The notes under the pieces: model-generated
What the model was told of the DNA's origin: nothing
The model's input: only the letters and a program-made list of their open reading frames with translations
Database searches by the model: none
Shown: piece by piece, positions 18,409 to 27,606 of the stretch
Layout of the letters: each line of letters begins with the position of its first letter
How positions within the stretch are numbered: the first letter of the stretch is position 1
NCBI RefSeq assembly: GCF_000170795.1
Contig: NZ_ABCM01000010.1
Coordinates: 62,001 to 126,000, forward strand
Origin: Pedobacter sp. BAL39
Lineage (GTDB): Bacteria > Bacteroidota > Bacteroidia > Sphingobacteriales > Sphingobacteriaceae
Length of the DNA stretch: 64,000 nt
Direction of reading: 5' to 3'
Translations under genes and position numbers: made by a program

Positions 18409-18933
18409 TTATTTGTTTGTCAGGCGTTTAGCTTCCTGCTCTAATTTAGTTACAATTTCCTGGGCTTTGGGCGTGCTGGCCAGCTCACGTGCACGCGCCA
18501 CATAGGCATTCATGCGCTCCCCGTCCTTTTTACGTAAGGCCAGGTTGGCAAGGTGAATCATCACAAAAGCTTTATCATTTTTACCTCCCAAAGGAAACCG
18601 GCTGGCAATCTGAAAATGGTATTCTGCAGCTTCGTAATCCTCTTTTTTCAAGGCAATGTTAGCGCGCATAAACTCATAATAGCCCCTCCTGTTCTTAGCC
18701 AGGCGATCCGGATTGGGTACTTCTGCGAGCAATTGCGTTGCCCGTTCATAGTTCCCGTTTTTAAAATGTTTGGAAGCCAGTAAGATGGAGCTGTGTTTGA
18801 AGTGACTCCAAACCACGAAGGCAAAGAAAAAACCGGCCATTACAGCCAGCTGAATCTGATCATAAAAAAGGCATGCTCCGGCAGCAATCACAAAGACCGC
18901 CATCAGGGCATACCTGCCAATATTATTATACAT
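18409..18933 (-). CDS. membrane protein with TPR-like repeats
   Basis: A 174-residue protein with two N-terminal transmembrane helices (about residues 7-22 and 26-43) and a helical C-terminal region with TPR-like pairs (HFKNGNYERATQLLAEVP, IALKKEDYEAAEYHFQIA, LANLALRKKDGERMNAYVAR). Function unknown. It may scaffold proteins at the inner membrane. Its ATG overlaps the stop of the response-regulator gene (TAATG), so it is translationally coupled to the two-component system and may be part of its signalling. Confidence 0.75.
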   Translation of the reverse strand: MYNNIGRYALMAVFVIAAGACLFYDQIQLAVMAGFFFAFVVWSHFKHSSILLASKHFKNGNYERATQLLAEVPNPDRLAKNRRGYYEFMRANIALKKEDYEAAEYHFQIASRFPLGGKNDKAFVMIHLANLALRKKDGERMNAYVARARELASTPKAQEIVTKLEQEAKRLTNK

Positions 18934-19637
18934 TAATGTGTATCAGTGAATTTGTAACCTACACCACGGATAGAGTGGAAATAAACAGGATTCTTTTGAT
19001 CTGGTTCAAAATACTTACGGAAAGTAAGGATGAAATTGTCGATGGTACGTGTAGACGGATAAACATCATAGTTCCATACCGTCTCCAGAATCTGCTCACG
19101 GGAAACCGCTTCATTTTTACGCTCGATCAGCAATTTCAGCAGCATGGTTTCTTTCTTCGTTAGAGGCACGATCACACCATCATCATGTTTCAGCTCAAAA
19201 GAGTTGAAATAGATGGTTTTATCGCCAATTTTATAAGAGTTGATTTCTTTAAGATCGTCAGCTTTCATGCTACGTTTTACCAGGATACCAACTCTAAGGA
19301 TCAATTCTTCCAGGTTGAAAGGTTTCACCAGGTAGTCGTCAGCACCTTTTTTAAGACCCATTACACGGTCTTCGCTGGTATTCTTAGCGGTAAGGAAAAG
19401 GATAGGCACTTCGGTGTTTTCCAGTCTGATGGTTTCACATACCTGGAAGCCATCCATCTCCGGAAGCATGACATCAAGGATGATGAGGTTGAAACGCTCT
19501 TCTTTGAAAACCTTCAAAGCCGTTTTACCATCTTTTACAGCATGAACTTTATATCCTTCAAGTTCAAGGTTCAATTTTATAGCATCTAATAAATGGTCTT
19601 CATCTTCAACCAATAGTATTCTTAATTTCTGTTGCAT
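18933..19637 (-). CDS. OmpR-family response regulator
   Basis: A DNA-binding response regulator of 234 residues from the ATG at 19637. The receiver domain (1-120) has the acidic pair in LLVEDED, the phosphoacceptor Asp55 in LIILDVMLPEMDG, the Thr in LFLTAKNTSED and Lys in DYLVKPFNLEE. The C-terminal winged helix (about 130-232) ends with TIDNFILTFRKYFEPD and GVGYKFTD. It follows the sensor kinase gene by 5 nt and is embedded in the heme biosynthesis string. Confidence 0.95.
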   Translation of the reverse strand: MQQKLRILLVEDEDHLLDAIKLNLELEGYKVHAVKDGKTALKVFKEERFNLIILDVMLPEMDGFQVCETIRLENTEVPILFLTAKNTSEDRVMGLKKGADDYLVKPFNLEELILRVGILVKRSMKADDLKEINSYKIGDKTIYFNSFELKHDDGVIVPLTKKETMLLKLLIERKNEAVSREQILETVWNYDVYPSTRTIDNFILTFRKYFEPDQKNPVYFHSIRGVGYKFTDTH

Positions 19638-19642
19638 AGTAA

Positions 19643-20509
19643 TCAACTAAATGTTATTTCAAAAATAGCACCATTTGGTACGTTATCCCTAACGCTGATA
19701 TCCGCATCGTGCTTCTGTAATACTTCCTTAACAATAAACAGGCCCAATCCTGTGCCTTTTGACTTCCTCACATTTTCATCACCCACGCGATAAAACTTAT
19801 CAAATATCAACATTTTTTCTGCATCAGGAATACCTGGCCCTTTATCATAGACTGCTAAAAATGTATGTCCATCTTTTTCCGCCAATTCGACACCTATATC
19901 TGCACATGGACCTGAATATTTGACAGCATTTTCAACCAGGTTGGTGACTACAGACGATAAGGTAAAAGGATCACCGGTAATTTTAATACCAGGTTTGATC
20001 TGCTGTTTGATCACCTGTTCACAATTGCAGGAATGGATCTGCAGACGATCGGTAATTTTCGTTACCATCTCCGACAGGTCAAACTCCTCTTTAGGGAAAG
20101 TATACGACCTGTTTTCAATTTTTGTCGCCAGCAACATATTCTCCACCAGGTCATCCAGACGTTCGATATCTTTAAGAGAATTGTTCAACAGGGAGGTTTG
20201 CCTTGCTTTATCCAGATCTCTTTTGATGATGGTCTGTAATGACAACTTGATGGCCGCTAATGGCGACTTCAGTTCGTGTGTTACCGACAGCAGGAAGTTT
20301 TGTTGTTGTTCTCTCAGACGGTCTTCTTTTTTGATCGACTGGTGCAGGAAGTATGCTCCTATGCACAACAGAAATAGAAACACAGAGCCCTCGCCCATCA
20401 CCATGGCCATCCTTGCTGGCTGTAACTTCACCACGAGTGTACCCCATGATATCAGTTGTACCAGGGCGTACAATAACATGAAATAAAATATGACAATTGA
20501 TTTTTTCAT
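19643..20509 (-). CDS. sensor histidine kinase with minimal extracytoplasmic loop
   Basis: A 288-residue kinase. Two transmembrane helices (about 5-27 and 41-57) are separated by only about 13 residues, so it lacks a periplasmic sensor domain and resembles intramembrane-sensing kinases. The HisKA domain has the phosphoacceptor His78 in SVTHELKSPLAAIK. The HATPase domain has the N box LVENAVKYSG, G1 box DKGPGIP and G2 box KGTGLGLFIVKEVL. It lies between hemL and its cognate regulator. The signal is unknown; heme or membrane redox state is a contextual guess. Confidence 0.93.
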   Translation of the reverse strand: MKKSIVIFYFMLLYALVQLISWGTLVVKLQPARMAMVMGEGSVFLFLLCIGAYFLHQSIKKEDRLREQQQNFLLSVTHELKSPLAAIKLSLQTIIKRDLDKARQTSLLNNSLKDIERLDDLVENMLLATKIENRSYTFPKEEFDLSEMVTKITDRLQIHSCNCEQVIKQQIKPGIKITGDPFTLSSVVTNLVENAVKYSGPCADIGVELAEKDGHTFLAVYDKGPGIPDAEKMLIFDKFYRVGDENVRKSKGTGLGLFIVKEVLQKHDADISVRDNVPNGAIFEITFS

Positions 20510-20545
20510 GGTGTGTGCGGCTTTGTGCTATAAATATAGTCTATT

Positions 20546-21919
20546 TTACTTATTCCTAAAAACGATGTCCAGACTGTCAAAGATTGCTCTTTTTGCCTTT
20601 TCAAGTTCGATCTTGGTATGTGCAGCAGAAACAAAGCCCACCTCATAACCAGAAGGCCCCAGGTAAATTCCTCTGTTGAGCAATTCCCTGTGCATCATTT
20701 TAAATTTCTCCATGCTGGCAGGATCAATATCCTCCGCAGTCTGGATTTTATCTTTATCCGTGAAGGCCATCCAGAAAATCGAACCTACATAGAAAACTTT
20801 CAGTTTGTAATTTCTTGCGGTAGCAAAACGTTGAATACTTTCTGCAAATTCCGCAGTTTTATTGTTCAGCTCTTTGTAGAATCCTGAGCGTAGCAGCTCT
20901 GTCAGCTGTGCAATTCCTGCAGCCATCGCTACCGGATTTCCTGACAATGTACCTGCCTGGTAAACGCCACCATCCGGAGAAATATGGCCCATGATCTCAG
21001 CCGAAGCACCATACATCCCTACAGGAAGGCCCCCGCCGATAATTTTACCATAAGTGACGATATCAGGTTTTACGCCATAATGTGCCGCCGCCCCTTCAAA
21101 GCCAAGCCTGAAGCCAGTGATCACCTCATCGAAGATCAGTAAAGCCTTATTTTCCTTACATGCAGCCTCCAGGAACTTCACATATTCCGCATCCTGCATC
21201 AGCAATCCATTGTTGGCAGGAATGCCTTCAATAATTACCGCTGCTACCTGATCTTTGAATTGTTCAAAAGCCTGTGTAATGGCTGCCGTATCGTTCAAAG
21301 GAATGACAATGGTTTCCTCAGCAAAAGATTTTGGAACACCCGCAGAAGAAGTCTCACCAAAGGTCACCAGACCAGAACCGGCTTTTACCAGCAACGAGTC
21401 GCTGTGACCATGATAACAACCTTCAAATTTGATGATCTTATCTTTGCCCGTGTATCCTCTGGCCAATCTGATGGCCGACATTACCGCTTCCGTGCCGGAG
21501 CTGGTAAAACGGATCTTCTCTACGAACTTATTGTTTTTGATGATCAGCTCAGCAAGTTCGTTTTCCAATGCCGTAGGTGCGCCGAAGCTCATTCCGCTCT
21601 GCATCACTTCCGTCACTTTCTCACGTACCTTCGCATGGTTATGTCCCAGGATCAATGGACCCCAGCTACCGCAAAAGTCGATGAATTGATTTCCATCCGC
21701 ATCCCATACATAACAGCCATCCCCTTTTTGAATAAACAAAGGAGTGCCATATACCGACTTAAAAGCCCTTACAGGTGAATTTACACCCCCTGGAAAGTAA
21801 TTCTTCGCCTTCTCGTACAACTCAGCAGACTTCTCTCTGGAGATATCCGGCTTACTGCCTGTATTTACAGGTAGTTCCCCTTCATTTCCTGAAAACATTT
21901 TTTTTAACGATTCTAACAT
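20546..21919 (-). CDS. hemL: glutamate-1-semialdehyde 2,1-aminomutase
   Basis: A PLP enzyme that converts glutamate-1-semialdehyde to 5-aminolevulinate in the C5 pathway. Its 457 residues include a short N-terminal extension before the usual FPGGVNSPVRAF. The PLP aspartate is in LLIFDEVITGFRLGF and the catalytic lysine in IVTYGKIIGGGLPVGMYG. The tetrapyrrole genes hemB and hemCD lie directly upstream and the two-component system directly downstream (36-nt gap). Confidence 0.97.
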   Translation of the reverse strand: MLESLKKMFSGNEGELPVNTGSKPDISREKSAELYEKAKNYFPGGVNSPVRAFKSVYGTPLFIQKGDGCYVWDADGNQFIDFCGSWGPLILGHNHAKVREKVTEVMQSGMSFGAPTALENELAELIIKNNKFVEKIRFTSSGTEAVMSAIRLARGYTGKDKIIKFEGCYHGHSDSLLVKAGSGLVTFGETSSAGVPKSFAEETIVIPLNDTAAITQAFEQFKDQVAAVIIEGIPANNGLLMQDAEYVKFLEAACKENKALLIFDEVITGFRLGFEGAAAHYGVKPDIVTYGKIIGGGLPVGMYGASAEIMGHISPDGGVYQAGTLSGNPVAMAAGIAQLTELLRSGFYKELNNKTAEFAESIQRFATARNYKLKVFYVGSIFWMAFTDKDKIQTAEDIDPASMEKFKMMHRELLNRGIYLGPSGYEVGFVSAAHTKIELEKAKRAIFDSLDIVFRNK

Positions 21920-21954
21920 ATTTTTCTATCAATTGCGAATACAGGACTCAGTCC

Positions 21955-22923
21955 TTACATCCAATTATTCTCTACGATATCGCGAATGTGGTAAGTGGTA
22001 ATGATGCTGGCACCTGCACGGGCAAAGGCATGCATGGTTTCCATGACTACCTTCTGTTCATCTATCCAGCCTTTTGCTGCTGCCGCCTTTACCATTGAGT
22101 ACTCGCCTGACACATTATAACAGGCGATCGGCACATCAACATGTTGTTTCAGGTTGTGCATCACATCCAGATAAGCCAATGCTGGTTTCACCATCAGCAC
22201 ATCTGCACCTTCACTTTCATCCAGCAACGCCTCTCTCAGGGCCTCGTTAGGATTTCTGAAGTCCATCTGGTAAGCTTTACGATCGCCCTTGCTTGGCGCA
22301 CAATCGGCAGCCTCACGAAAAGGACCATAATATGCTGATGCAAACTTGGTGGCGTGCGACATGATCGCTGTGTTTACATGACCTGCGGCATCCAGCAAGT
22401 TACGCATCGCGCTGATGCGGCCGTCCATCATATCCGATGGTGCCAGCATGTCCGCTCCCGCTTCAGCATGGGTCAATCCCATTTTTGCAATCACTTCAAC
22501 AGTAGGATCATTGAGTACATAATCGTTCTCCATGATGCCACAGTGTCCATGCGTGGTATAAGAACAAACGCAGACATCAGTAACTACGTACAAGTCGTCA
22601 CCAAAGTTTTTCTTCAACAAGCGCACTGCAGAGGGTACCAGAGAATGGTCATGGTAGGCAGAAGCAGCATTCTCGCTCTTCTCATCACCCACACCAAAAA
22701 GCATAATTTTATTGACACCAAGTTTCAGCCCCTTTTCTACGTCATGCAGTAAAGTATCCTCAGAAAAGTGGCTCACGCCCGGCATCGCGTCAATTGGATG
22801 AACCACATTTTTCCCCGGTACTACAAAGTACGGGTATATAAACATGTCTTTTGATAACCTTGTTTCAGCTACCATCTCCCTCACTACAGGATTCTTTCTC
22901 AATCTACGCGGACGGTGTATCAT
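21955..22923 (-). CDS. hemB: delta-aminolevulinic acid dehydratase (porphobilinogen synthase)
   Basis: Condenses two 5-aminolevulinates to porphobilinogen. Its 322 residues match the family. The Schiff-base lysines lie in the region SHATKFASAYYGPFREAA and in VLMVKPALAYLDVM. The cysteine-rich loop DVCVCSYTTHGHCG indicates a zinc-dependent active site rather than the Mg-only type. It lies 10 nt after hemCD. Confidence 0.97.
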   Translation of the reverse strand: MIHRPRRLRKNPVVREMVAETRLSKDMFIYPYFVVPGKNVVHPIDAMPGVSHFSEDTLLHDVEKGLKLGVNKIMLFGVGDEKSENAASAYHDHSLVPSAVRLLKKNFGDDLYVVTDVCVCSYTTHGHCGIMENDYVLNDPTVEVIAKMGLTHAEAGADMLAPSDMMDGRISAMRNLLDAAGHVNTAIMSHATKFASAYYGPFREAADCAPSKGDRKAYQMDFRNPNEALREALLDESEGADVLMVKPALAYLDVMHNLKQHVDVPIACYNVSGEYSMVKAAAAKGWIDEQKVVMETMHAFARAGASIITTYHIRDIVENNWM

Positions 22924-22933
22924 ATCTCTATTT

Positions 22934-24514
22934 TTATTTTACGTCTATTCCGAACACGGCCTCGGCAAGGCCGATTTCATCCGGAGAGTAAGGCTGAATA
23001 AATTTCACACCCATCTCTTCGAACTTCTTGCCGGTCGAATTGCCTATGGCAATGACCTGCTGTCCGGGTTCTAATAAGTTCTCAACAAAATAAGCATCGA
23101 CATTTGAAGGGCTGGTGAAGATGAGGACTTCAGCATACGTCTGGTCTACATCTTCTTCAATTACGGTCTCATAAATCGGCAGGTCTACCACCTTTGTATC
23201 TGGTTTCAGGGCTTTCTGGATGCTCAGCAGGGAATCCTGTGCCCTCGGGAACAAAACGGTCTTCCCAGCAACAAGATCTGCAAAAACTTCTGCCACCTCG
23301 TCGATGTCGCCACCCTCACCTACATAATCAGCCAGGTGACCAGCTTTGCGTAAAGAATCTTCCGATCCTCTGCCCGCAACGCCAAACTTTACATTTTTCG
23401 GCAGTACCGGCTTCAGGTTAAAGAAATATTCCACGCTGTTGCGGCTGCTGAAAAAGATCCAGTCGATATGTTTCAGATAAAAGGGGTCCAGCACATTCAC
23501 AATTGGGAAAGTGCGGATCAGAGAACGTCCCTCAATCTCGATATTGTTTTTTTCTAATGCTTTTCTGAAATAACTGTGTTCTCCAATTTCCCTGGAGATG
23601 AAAACTTTTGATGGTTTCTTACGCTCAGGCGCAAATTTGGCTACAATCTTCTCCGCAAGACCTTCCAGGCTCTCTACGCGGAAAAACAGGCGGTCAGGGA
23701 AATGCTCATCTGTTTCTGCTTTGGAAGTCCAGACCTCATAAAGGCCCTCTTCCTTTTTACAGTAACAACCAAGGGGCATGTGACAACCACCTTCAAAAAG
23801 GTTGAGCACCTTACGTTCCACAGCGATCTCATCAATGGTATCCTGATGGTTGAGTTGCTGTAACAAGGCGAACAGCTCCGTATCGTTTTCACGGATCTGG
23901 ACGGCCAGTGCACCTTGTGCAGGAGCAGGAACAATTTCCGTCGGATCGATCACCTCAACATGAAATTCCGACAAATCTATATTTAAGCGGTTGACACCGG
24001 CTTTTGCCAGTACGATCGCATCGTAATTCTCGTCTCTTAACTTCTGGATGCGTGTAGGTACGTTTCCACGAAGGTCTTCTATATTCAGGTCTGAGCGCAA
24101 AGCCAGCAGTTGTGCCTTGCGTCTGTTGGACGAAGTACCCACCATGGCACCTGTTTTCAGGGAAAGTTTCTGTTTGATGTCCACACAATCTTTCAGGATG
24201 AGCAGCAACTCCGAAGGATCTTCGCGTTCTGTCACTGCTGCAATGGTAAGTCCCGCAGGGTGTGTGGTTGGTAAATCTTTGTGTGAGTGTACGGCTATAT
24301 CGATGGTACCTCCTAAAAGTTCTTCTTCCAGTTCTTTGGTAAAGAATCCTTTTCCTTCGAGTTTATCCAAGCGCAGGTTTAAAATCTTGTCTCCCTGCGT
24401 TTTAATAATTTTCAGTTCGGCTTCCGCACCAATTTCTGCAAGTCTGTCTTTGATGAAATTGGCCTGCCATAAAGCCAGGTCGCTGCCCCTTGTACCGATA
24501 ATAAGTCTTTTCAC
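22934..24514 (-). CDS. hemCD: fused hydroxymethylbilane synthase / uroporphyrinogen-III synthase
   Basis: A 526-residue bifunctional protein. Residues 1 to about 300 are HemC: IIGTRGSDLALWQANFI at the start, the substrate-binding arginines in RDENYDAIVLAKAGVNRL, and the dipyrromethane cofactor cysteine in EGGCHMPLGCY. Residues from about 305 to the end resemble HemD: KVFISREIGEHSYFRKAL, a mid-domain DWIFFSSRNSVEYFF and VLIFTSPSNVDAYF. Together they convert four porphobilinogens to uroporphyrinogen III without releasing the unstable linear tetrapyrrole. HemD diverges quickly, so that half rests on position and a few motifs. Confidence 0.9.
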   Translation of the reverse strand: MKRLIIGTRGSDLALWQANFIKDRLAEIGAEAELKIIKTQGDKILNLRLDKLEGKGFFTKELEEELLGGTIDIAVHSHKDLPTTHPAGLTIAAVTEREDPSELLLILKDCVDIKQKLSLKTGAMVGTSSNRRKAQLLALRSDLNIEDLRGNVPTRIQKLRDENYDAIVLAKAGVNRLNIDLSEFHVEVIDPTEIVPAPAQGALAVQIRENDTELFALLQQLNHQDTIDEIAVERKVLNLFEGGCHMPLGCYCKKEEGLYEVWTSKAETDEHFPDRLFFRVESLEGLAEKIVAKFAPERKKPSKVFISREIGEHSYFRKALEKNNIEIEGRSLIRTFPIVNVLDPFYLKHIDWIFFSSRNSVEYFFNLKPVLPKNVKFGVAGRGSEDSLRKAGHLADYVGEGGDIDEVAEVFADLVAGKTVLFPRAQDSLLSIQKALKPDTKVVDLPIYETVIEEDVDQTYAEVLIFTSPSNVDAYFVENLLEPGQQVIAIGNSTGKKFEEMGVKFIQPYSPDEIGLAEAVFGIDVK

Positions 24515-24538
24515 GTTGATGCTAATTTTTCCGCAAAG

Positions 24539-25765
24539 CTAGCTATTCTTTACCAATATCTCCTTTGCCATGACCATTGGAACACTGATGCATTTTTTTT
24601 CCATGTAATTCATCACTCTTTCCAGTACCAGTCGGGAGTTTTCATCCAGGCTGTTGATTTCGTCGGCAAAGACGGCATTGATTGCGGTATGCTTGATTTC
24701 CTTGATCTTCTGCGGAACGCCACTCATGGCAATTTCAATTTTGCGCTGGCGCAATACCAGTTCAAATTCCTTGATATTTTCGTCGATGATGTGCTCAGCA
24801 TGAACCAGCTCATCATAACGTTCCTGAATATTTTTACGGGCAATCTCTTTGAGAGACTCGACTTCAATAAAATGAATGGGGAAGGAAGATACAACCTCAG
24901 CAGCGGTATCATTTGGAATGGCAAGATCAACGATAATTTTCTTATCGGTTTCGCCATTCAGCAGTTTAGTATAAACTTCTTTGGTTAAAATAGGTTCTGT
25001 TGCACCTGTACAGGTAATGATCACATCAAAGCCTTGTGTATAATTTTCAAGCTCCGACAGCGGGTAGGCTACACCATTCAGCTCTTTGGCCAGAGATTCA
25101 GCCGCCTCAAGTGTCCTGTTGAAAATGGAGAAGTTGGAATATCTGTGTTTTTTCAGGTATTGTGCAATATTTCTGTTGGTCTCTCCAGCGCCAATGATCA
25201 GCAATCGTGACGACTGTGACATCTTTAAATCGCGAAGTTTGCGGTATGCCAGTGATACTACCGAAACAGGGTTCTTGGAGATATTGGTATGGGTATATAC
25301 TTCCTTTGCAGTTTTCACCACCCTGTTCATGATCATCCTCATGTAGTCTGCTGTAAAGCCAGCCACGCGACATGCCTCATAAGCTCTTCTCACCTGGGCA
25401 AGGATTTCCTTCTCTCCTACCACGAGACTCTCCAGGGAACAGGAGGTACGCAGCAAATGATTAAAGGCTTCCAGCTGCTCATATACAGACACGTTTTCTA
25501 CAAACTTTTCCATGTACTCCATAGGCAGGCCCATGTCCAGTACGGTAAGAAAACGAGTGATAAATTCTTTGTCAAGATGATGGGAAGAAGTAAACACAAA
25601 CTCGACCCTGTTGCAAGTGCCGATGTAGAATATTTCTTTTACATCTAACTCCGATTGAATGTTCTTCAACCGGTCGTCTAATGTCTGCTCACATATCACC
25701 AATTTACCCAATGCTTTCAGGTCAATGTGTTTATGCGTAAAAGCAATGATTTTTAAATATTCCAA
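24539..25765 (-). CDS. hemA: glutamyl-tRNA reductase
   Basis: Reduces glutamyl-tRNA(Glu) to glutamate-1-semialdehyde, the first step of the C5 heme pathway. 408 residues. The catalytic cysteine is Cys51 in IGTCNRVEFVF; tRNA and substrate contacts include SCSLESLVVGEKEILAQVR. The NADPH domain has LLIIGAGETNRNIAQYLKKH. A C-terminal dimerisation region follows. It is the first gene of the heme operon, and the upstream gap of 173 nt is shared with a divergent hydrolase gene. Confidence 0.97.
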   Translation of the reverse strand: MEYLKIIAFTHKHIDLKALGKLVICEQTLDDRLKNIQSELDVKEIFYIGTCNRVEFVFTSSHHLDKEFITRFLTVLDMGLPMEYMEKFVENVSVYEQLEAFNHLLRTSCSLESLVVGEKEILAQVRRAYEACRVAGFTADYMRMIMNRVVKTAKEVYTHTNISKNPVSVVSLAYRKLRDLKMSQSSRLLIIGAGETNRNIAQYLKKHRYSNFSIFNRTLEAAESLAKELNGVAYPLSELENYTQGFDVIITCTGATEPILTKEVYTKLLNGETDKKIIVDLAIPNDTAAEVVSSFPIHFIEVESLKEIARKNIQERYDELVHAEHIIDENIKEFELVLRQRKIEIAMSGVPQKIKEIKHTAINAVFADEINSLDENSRLVLERVMNYMEKKCISVPMVMAKEILVKNS

Positions 25766-25796
25766 AATGTTTAACTCTGTTTATTTTTAGCGTAAC

Positions 25797-25804
25797 AAAA
25801 GTAA
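25797..25804 (-). promoter_or_regulatory. candidate -7 element of the hemA promoter
   Basis: On the - strand this reads TACTTTTG, a perfect match to the Bacteroidota TAnnTTTG -7 consensus, 31 nt before the hemA start. I do not see a convincing -33 TTG at the expected spacing. A TATTTAGAA element lies upstream at 25849-25857. Confidence 0.4.
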
Positions 25805-25938
25805 CAACAAGCCGTTATTCCACTGTCATTATGGAGTAATTAAGAGCTATTTAGAAAGATTACAAATAGAATCAACATAGGTAAACTTCCTGAAGAGTTA
25901 ATTGTTATATTGCATAAACACCATATCACTAGACACAT

Positions 25939-26766
25939 ATGATTCAAAAAGAGGAATTTAAATTGAGCAGTCCCGAAGGAAAACCAATTATTGGCGACCT
26001 TACTTATGATGATAACTACAGCAACCTCAGCACGATAATTTTTGTTCATGGCTTTAAAGGCTTCAAAGATTGGGGTGCCCACCGCCTTTCTGCAGAATTT
26101 TTCGCCAGAAAAGGATACAGATATGTAAAGTTTAACCTGTCTTACAGCGGAGTAACGGAATCGAAGCCCAATGATGTCAGCGACCTGGAGGCATTTGCCG
26201 CAAATACGACCAGTAAAGAGTTTGAAGACCTGGACACGGTCATCACTTACGCGGAACGTACCTGGGCATCGCCACAAACCATCCTGATCGGTCATAGCAA
26301 GGGCGGCGGACTAGCCATCATCCAGGCTGCAAATGATTTCCGCATCGATAAACTTGTTACCTGGTCTGCTATAGCAGACTTTTCAAGTCTGTGGAAGCCG
26401 GAGCAAATTGATGAATGGCGGGAAAAAGGGCACATTTTTGTTGAGAACGCACGCACAAAAGAGAAGATGCCACTCAACAGCACGCTGTTGAAAGACTTTG
26501 AGACCAACAAGGATAAGTTTAATATTCTCAATGCTGCACAGCGGGTAAAGATACCATGGCTGATCTTACACGGTGATGAAGATGTTAATGTGCCGTTCAG
26601 TGTAGCTCAAGAACTGGCGCAGAAACAGCTGAACGCCCAGATACAAAAAATTGAAGGCGCAAACCATGTGTATGGTGCTTCACATCCTTATCAGGAAGAA
26701 AGGCTGCCGCTTCACCTGCATCAGGTATGTGAGAAGACGCTTGCTTTTCTCGAGCAGGAATCATGA
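25939..26766 (+). CDS. alpha/beta hydrolase (dienelactone-hydrolase/esterase-like)
   Basis: A cytoplasmic serine hydrolase of 275 residues without a signal peptide. The oxyanion region is IIFVHGFKGFKDWG, the nucleophile elbow GHSKGGG (near residue 120), the acid in HGDEDVNVPFSVAQ and the catalytic His in EGANHVYG. The substrate is unknown; carboxylesterase or acyl-hydrolase activity is expected of the family. It is divergent from hemA and followed by a large bidirectional hairpin. Confidence 0.88.
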   Translation: MIQKEEFKLSSPEGKPIIGDLTYDDNYSNLSTIIFVHGFKGFKDWGAHRLSAEFFARKGYRYVKFNLSYSGVTESKPNDVSDLEAFAANTTSKEFEDLDTVITYAERTWASPQTILIGHSKGGGLAIIQAANDFRIDKLVTWSAIADFSSLWKPEQIDEWREKGHIFVENARTKEKMPLNSTLLKDFETNKDKFNILNAAQRVKIPWLILHGDEDVNVPFSVAQELAQKQLNAQIQKIEGANHVYGASHPYQEERLPLHLHQVCEKTLAFLEQES

Positions 26767-26854
26767 CAGGCCAGGTGGATGAACTGCAATGCCGTTAAGT
26801 TGTTTATGTTGAATATCGTGAAGCAGCGTGAAAAAGGGTGAAATTTTACTTCAC

Positions 26855-26944
26855 AAAAAAAAGGACATGTTACTTCGAGACCGAAATGTGTGGGCTGAAG
26901 AAGCCCACACATTTCCACGTCTCTCCGCAACATGTCCTTTTTTT
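26855..26944. terminator. large nested inverted repeat, probable bidirectional terminator
   Basis: An outer 16-bp stem (left arm ending GGACATGTT, 26856-26871; right arm starting AACATGTCC, 26929-26944) encloses a GAGAC/GTCTC stem and a perfect inner 13-bp stem (26884-26896 with 26902-26914, core ATGTGTGGGCT) with a 5-nt loop. The outer arms begin and end in A- and T-runs, so it can terminate both the hydrolase (+) and DUF2911 (-) transcripts. It is much larger than the other terminators here. Confidence 0.75.
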
Positions 26945-27036
26945 GTTTGATTAATTTACTATCAGACCCCGCTCATTGACCAGCTCATGTGATGATGCCT
27001 GCTGAGAAATTACTGGGGTAGTAAATATTCGAACAC

Positions 27037-27549
27037 TTACTTTACGTTGAAAGCAACAGCCGTTTGACCCCACAAAAGAGAAACTTTGCCTGATTTATCA
27101 ATCGTGAAAGTCATTTTCTCAGTTTCCGCAGCTGCTTTACCAGGCTTAACGGTTACACGAAGTACATCTGTTGACTCGTTATACTGTGTGCCAGGTTGTT
27201 TCCAAGTGCTGTTGAAGATCACTGTCCATTCTTTTTCACCAGGAATAGTGTACAGGCTGTATTTTCCTGCAGCAAGGGCTTTGCCCTCAACTTTCACGGC
27301 TTTATCAATTTCAAAGATGGTAGCTTCGTTGGCACCTGTACGCCAAACTTTTCCAAAAGGAGCAACTTCTCCCCCTACTTTACGGCCTTTCAATGAAGGC
27401 TGACTGTAATCAATGGTGATGGTTGTACCAGATTTGGTGGTTTCTTTGACCAATGCCGGAGGACTTGGGCGTTTGCTTTTATCCTGAGCGGAAACGGTTA
27501 CTGCGGTAAATAAGCTTACAAAAAGCGTTAGTGCAATTAGTTTTTTCAT
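27037..27549 (-). CDS. DUF2911 family secreted protein
   Basis: A 170-residue protein with a Sec signal peptide (MKKLIALTLFVSLFTAVTVS, cleaved after SAQ or nearby). The mature part fits the DUF2911 family: TITIDYSQPSLKGRKVGG, GKVWRTGANEATIFE and GKYSLYTIPGEKEWTVIFN. This family is common in Bacteroidota and has no established biochemical function. It is monocistronic or the end of the iron-related unit, 57 nt after the small membrane protein on the opposite side. Confidence 0.9.
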   Translation of the reverse strand: MKKLIALTLFVSLFTAVTVSAQDKSKRPSPPALVKETTKSGTTITIDYSQPSLKGRKVGGEVAPFGKVWRTGANEATIFEIDKAVKVEGKALAAGKYSLYTIPGEKEWTVIFNSTWKQPGTQYNESTDVLRVTVKPGKAAAETEKMTFTIDKSGKVSLLWGQTAVAFNVK

Positions 27550-27606
27550 GGTTTTGTTCTTTTTTGCCTACTAAGGTCATCAAAATATTCTAAGGATGAC
27601 TGCGTT

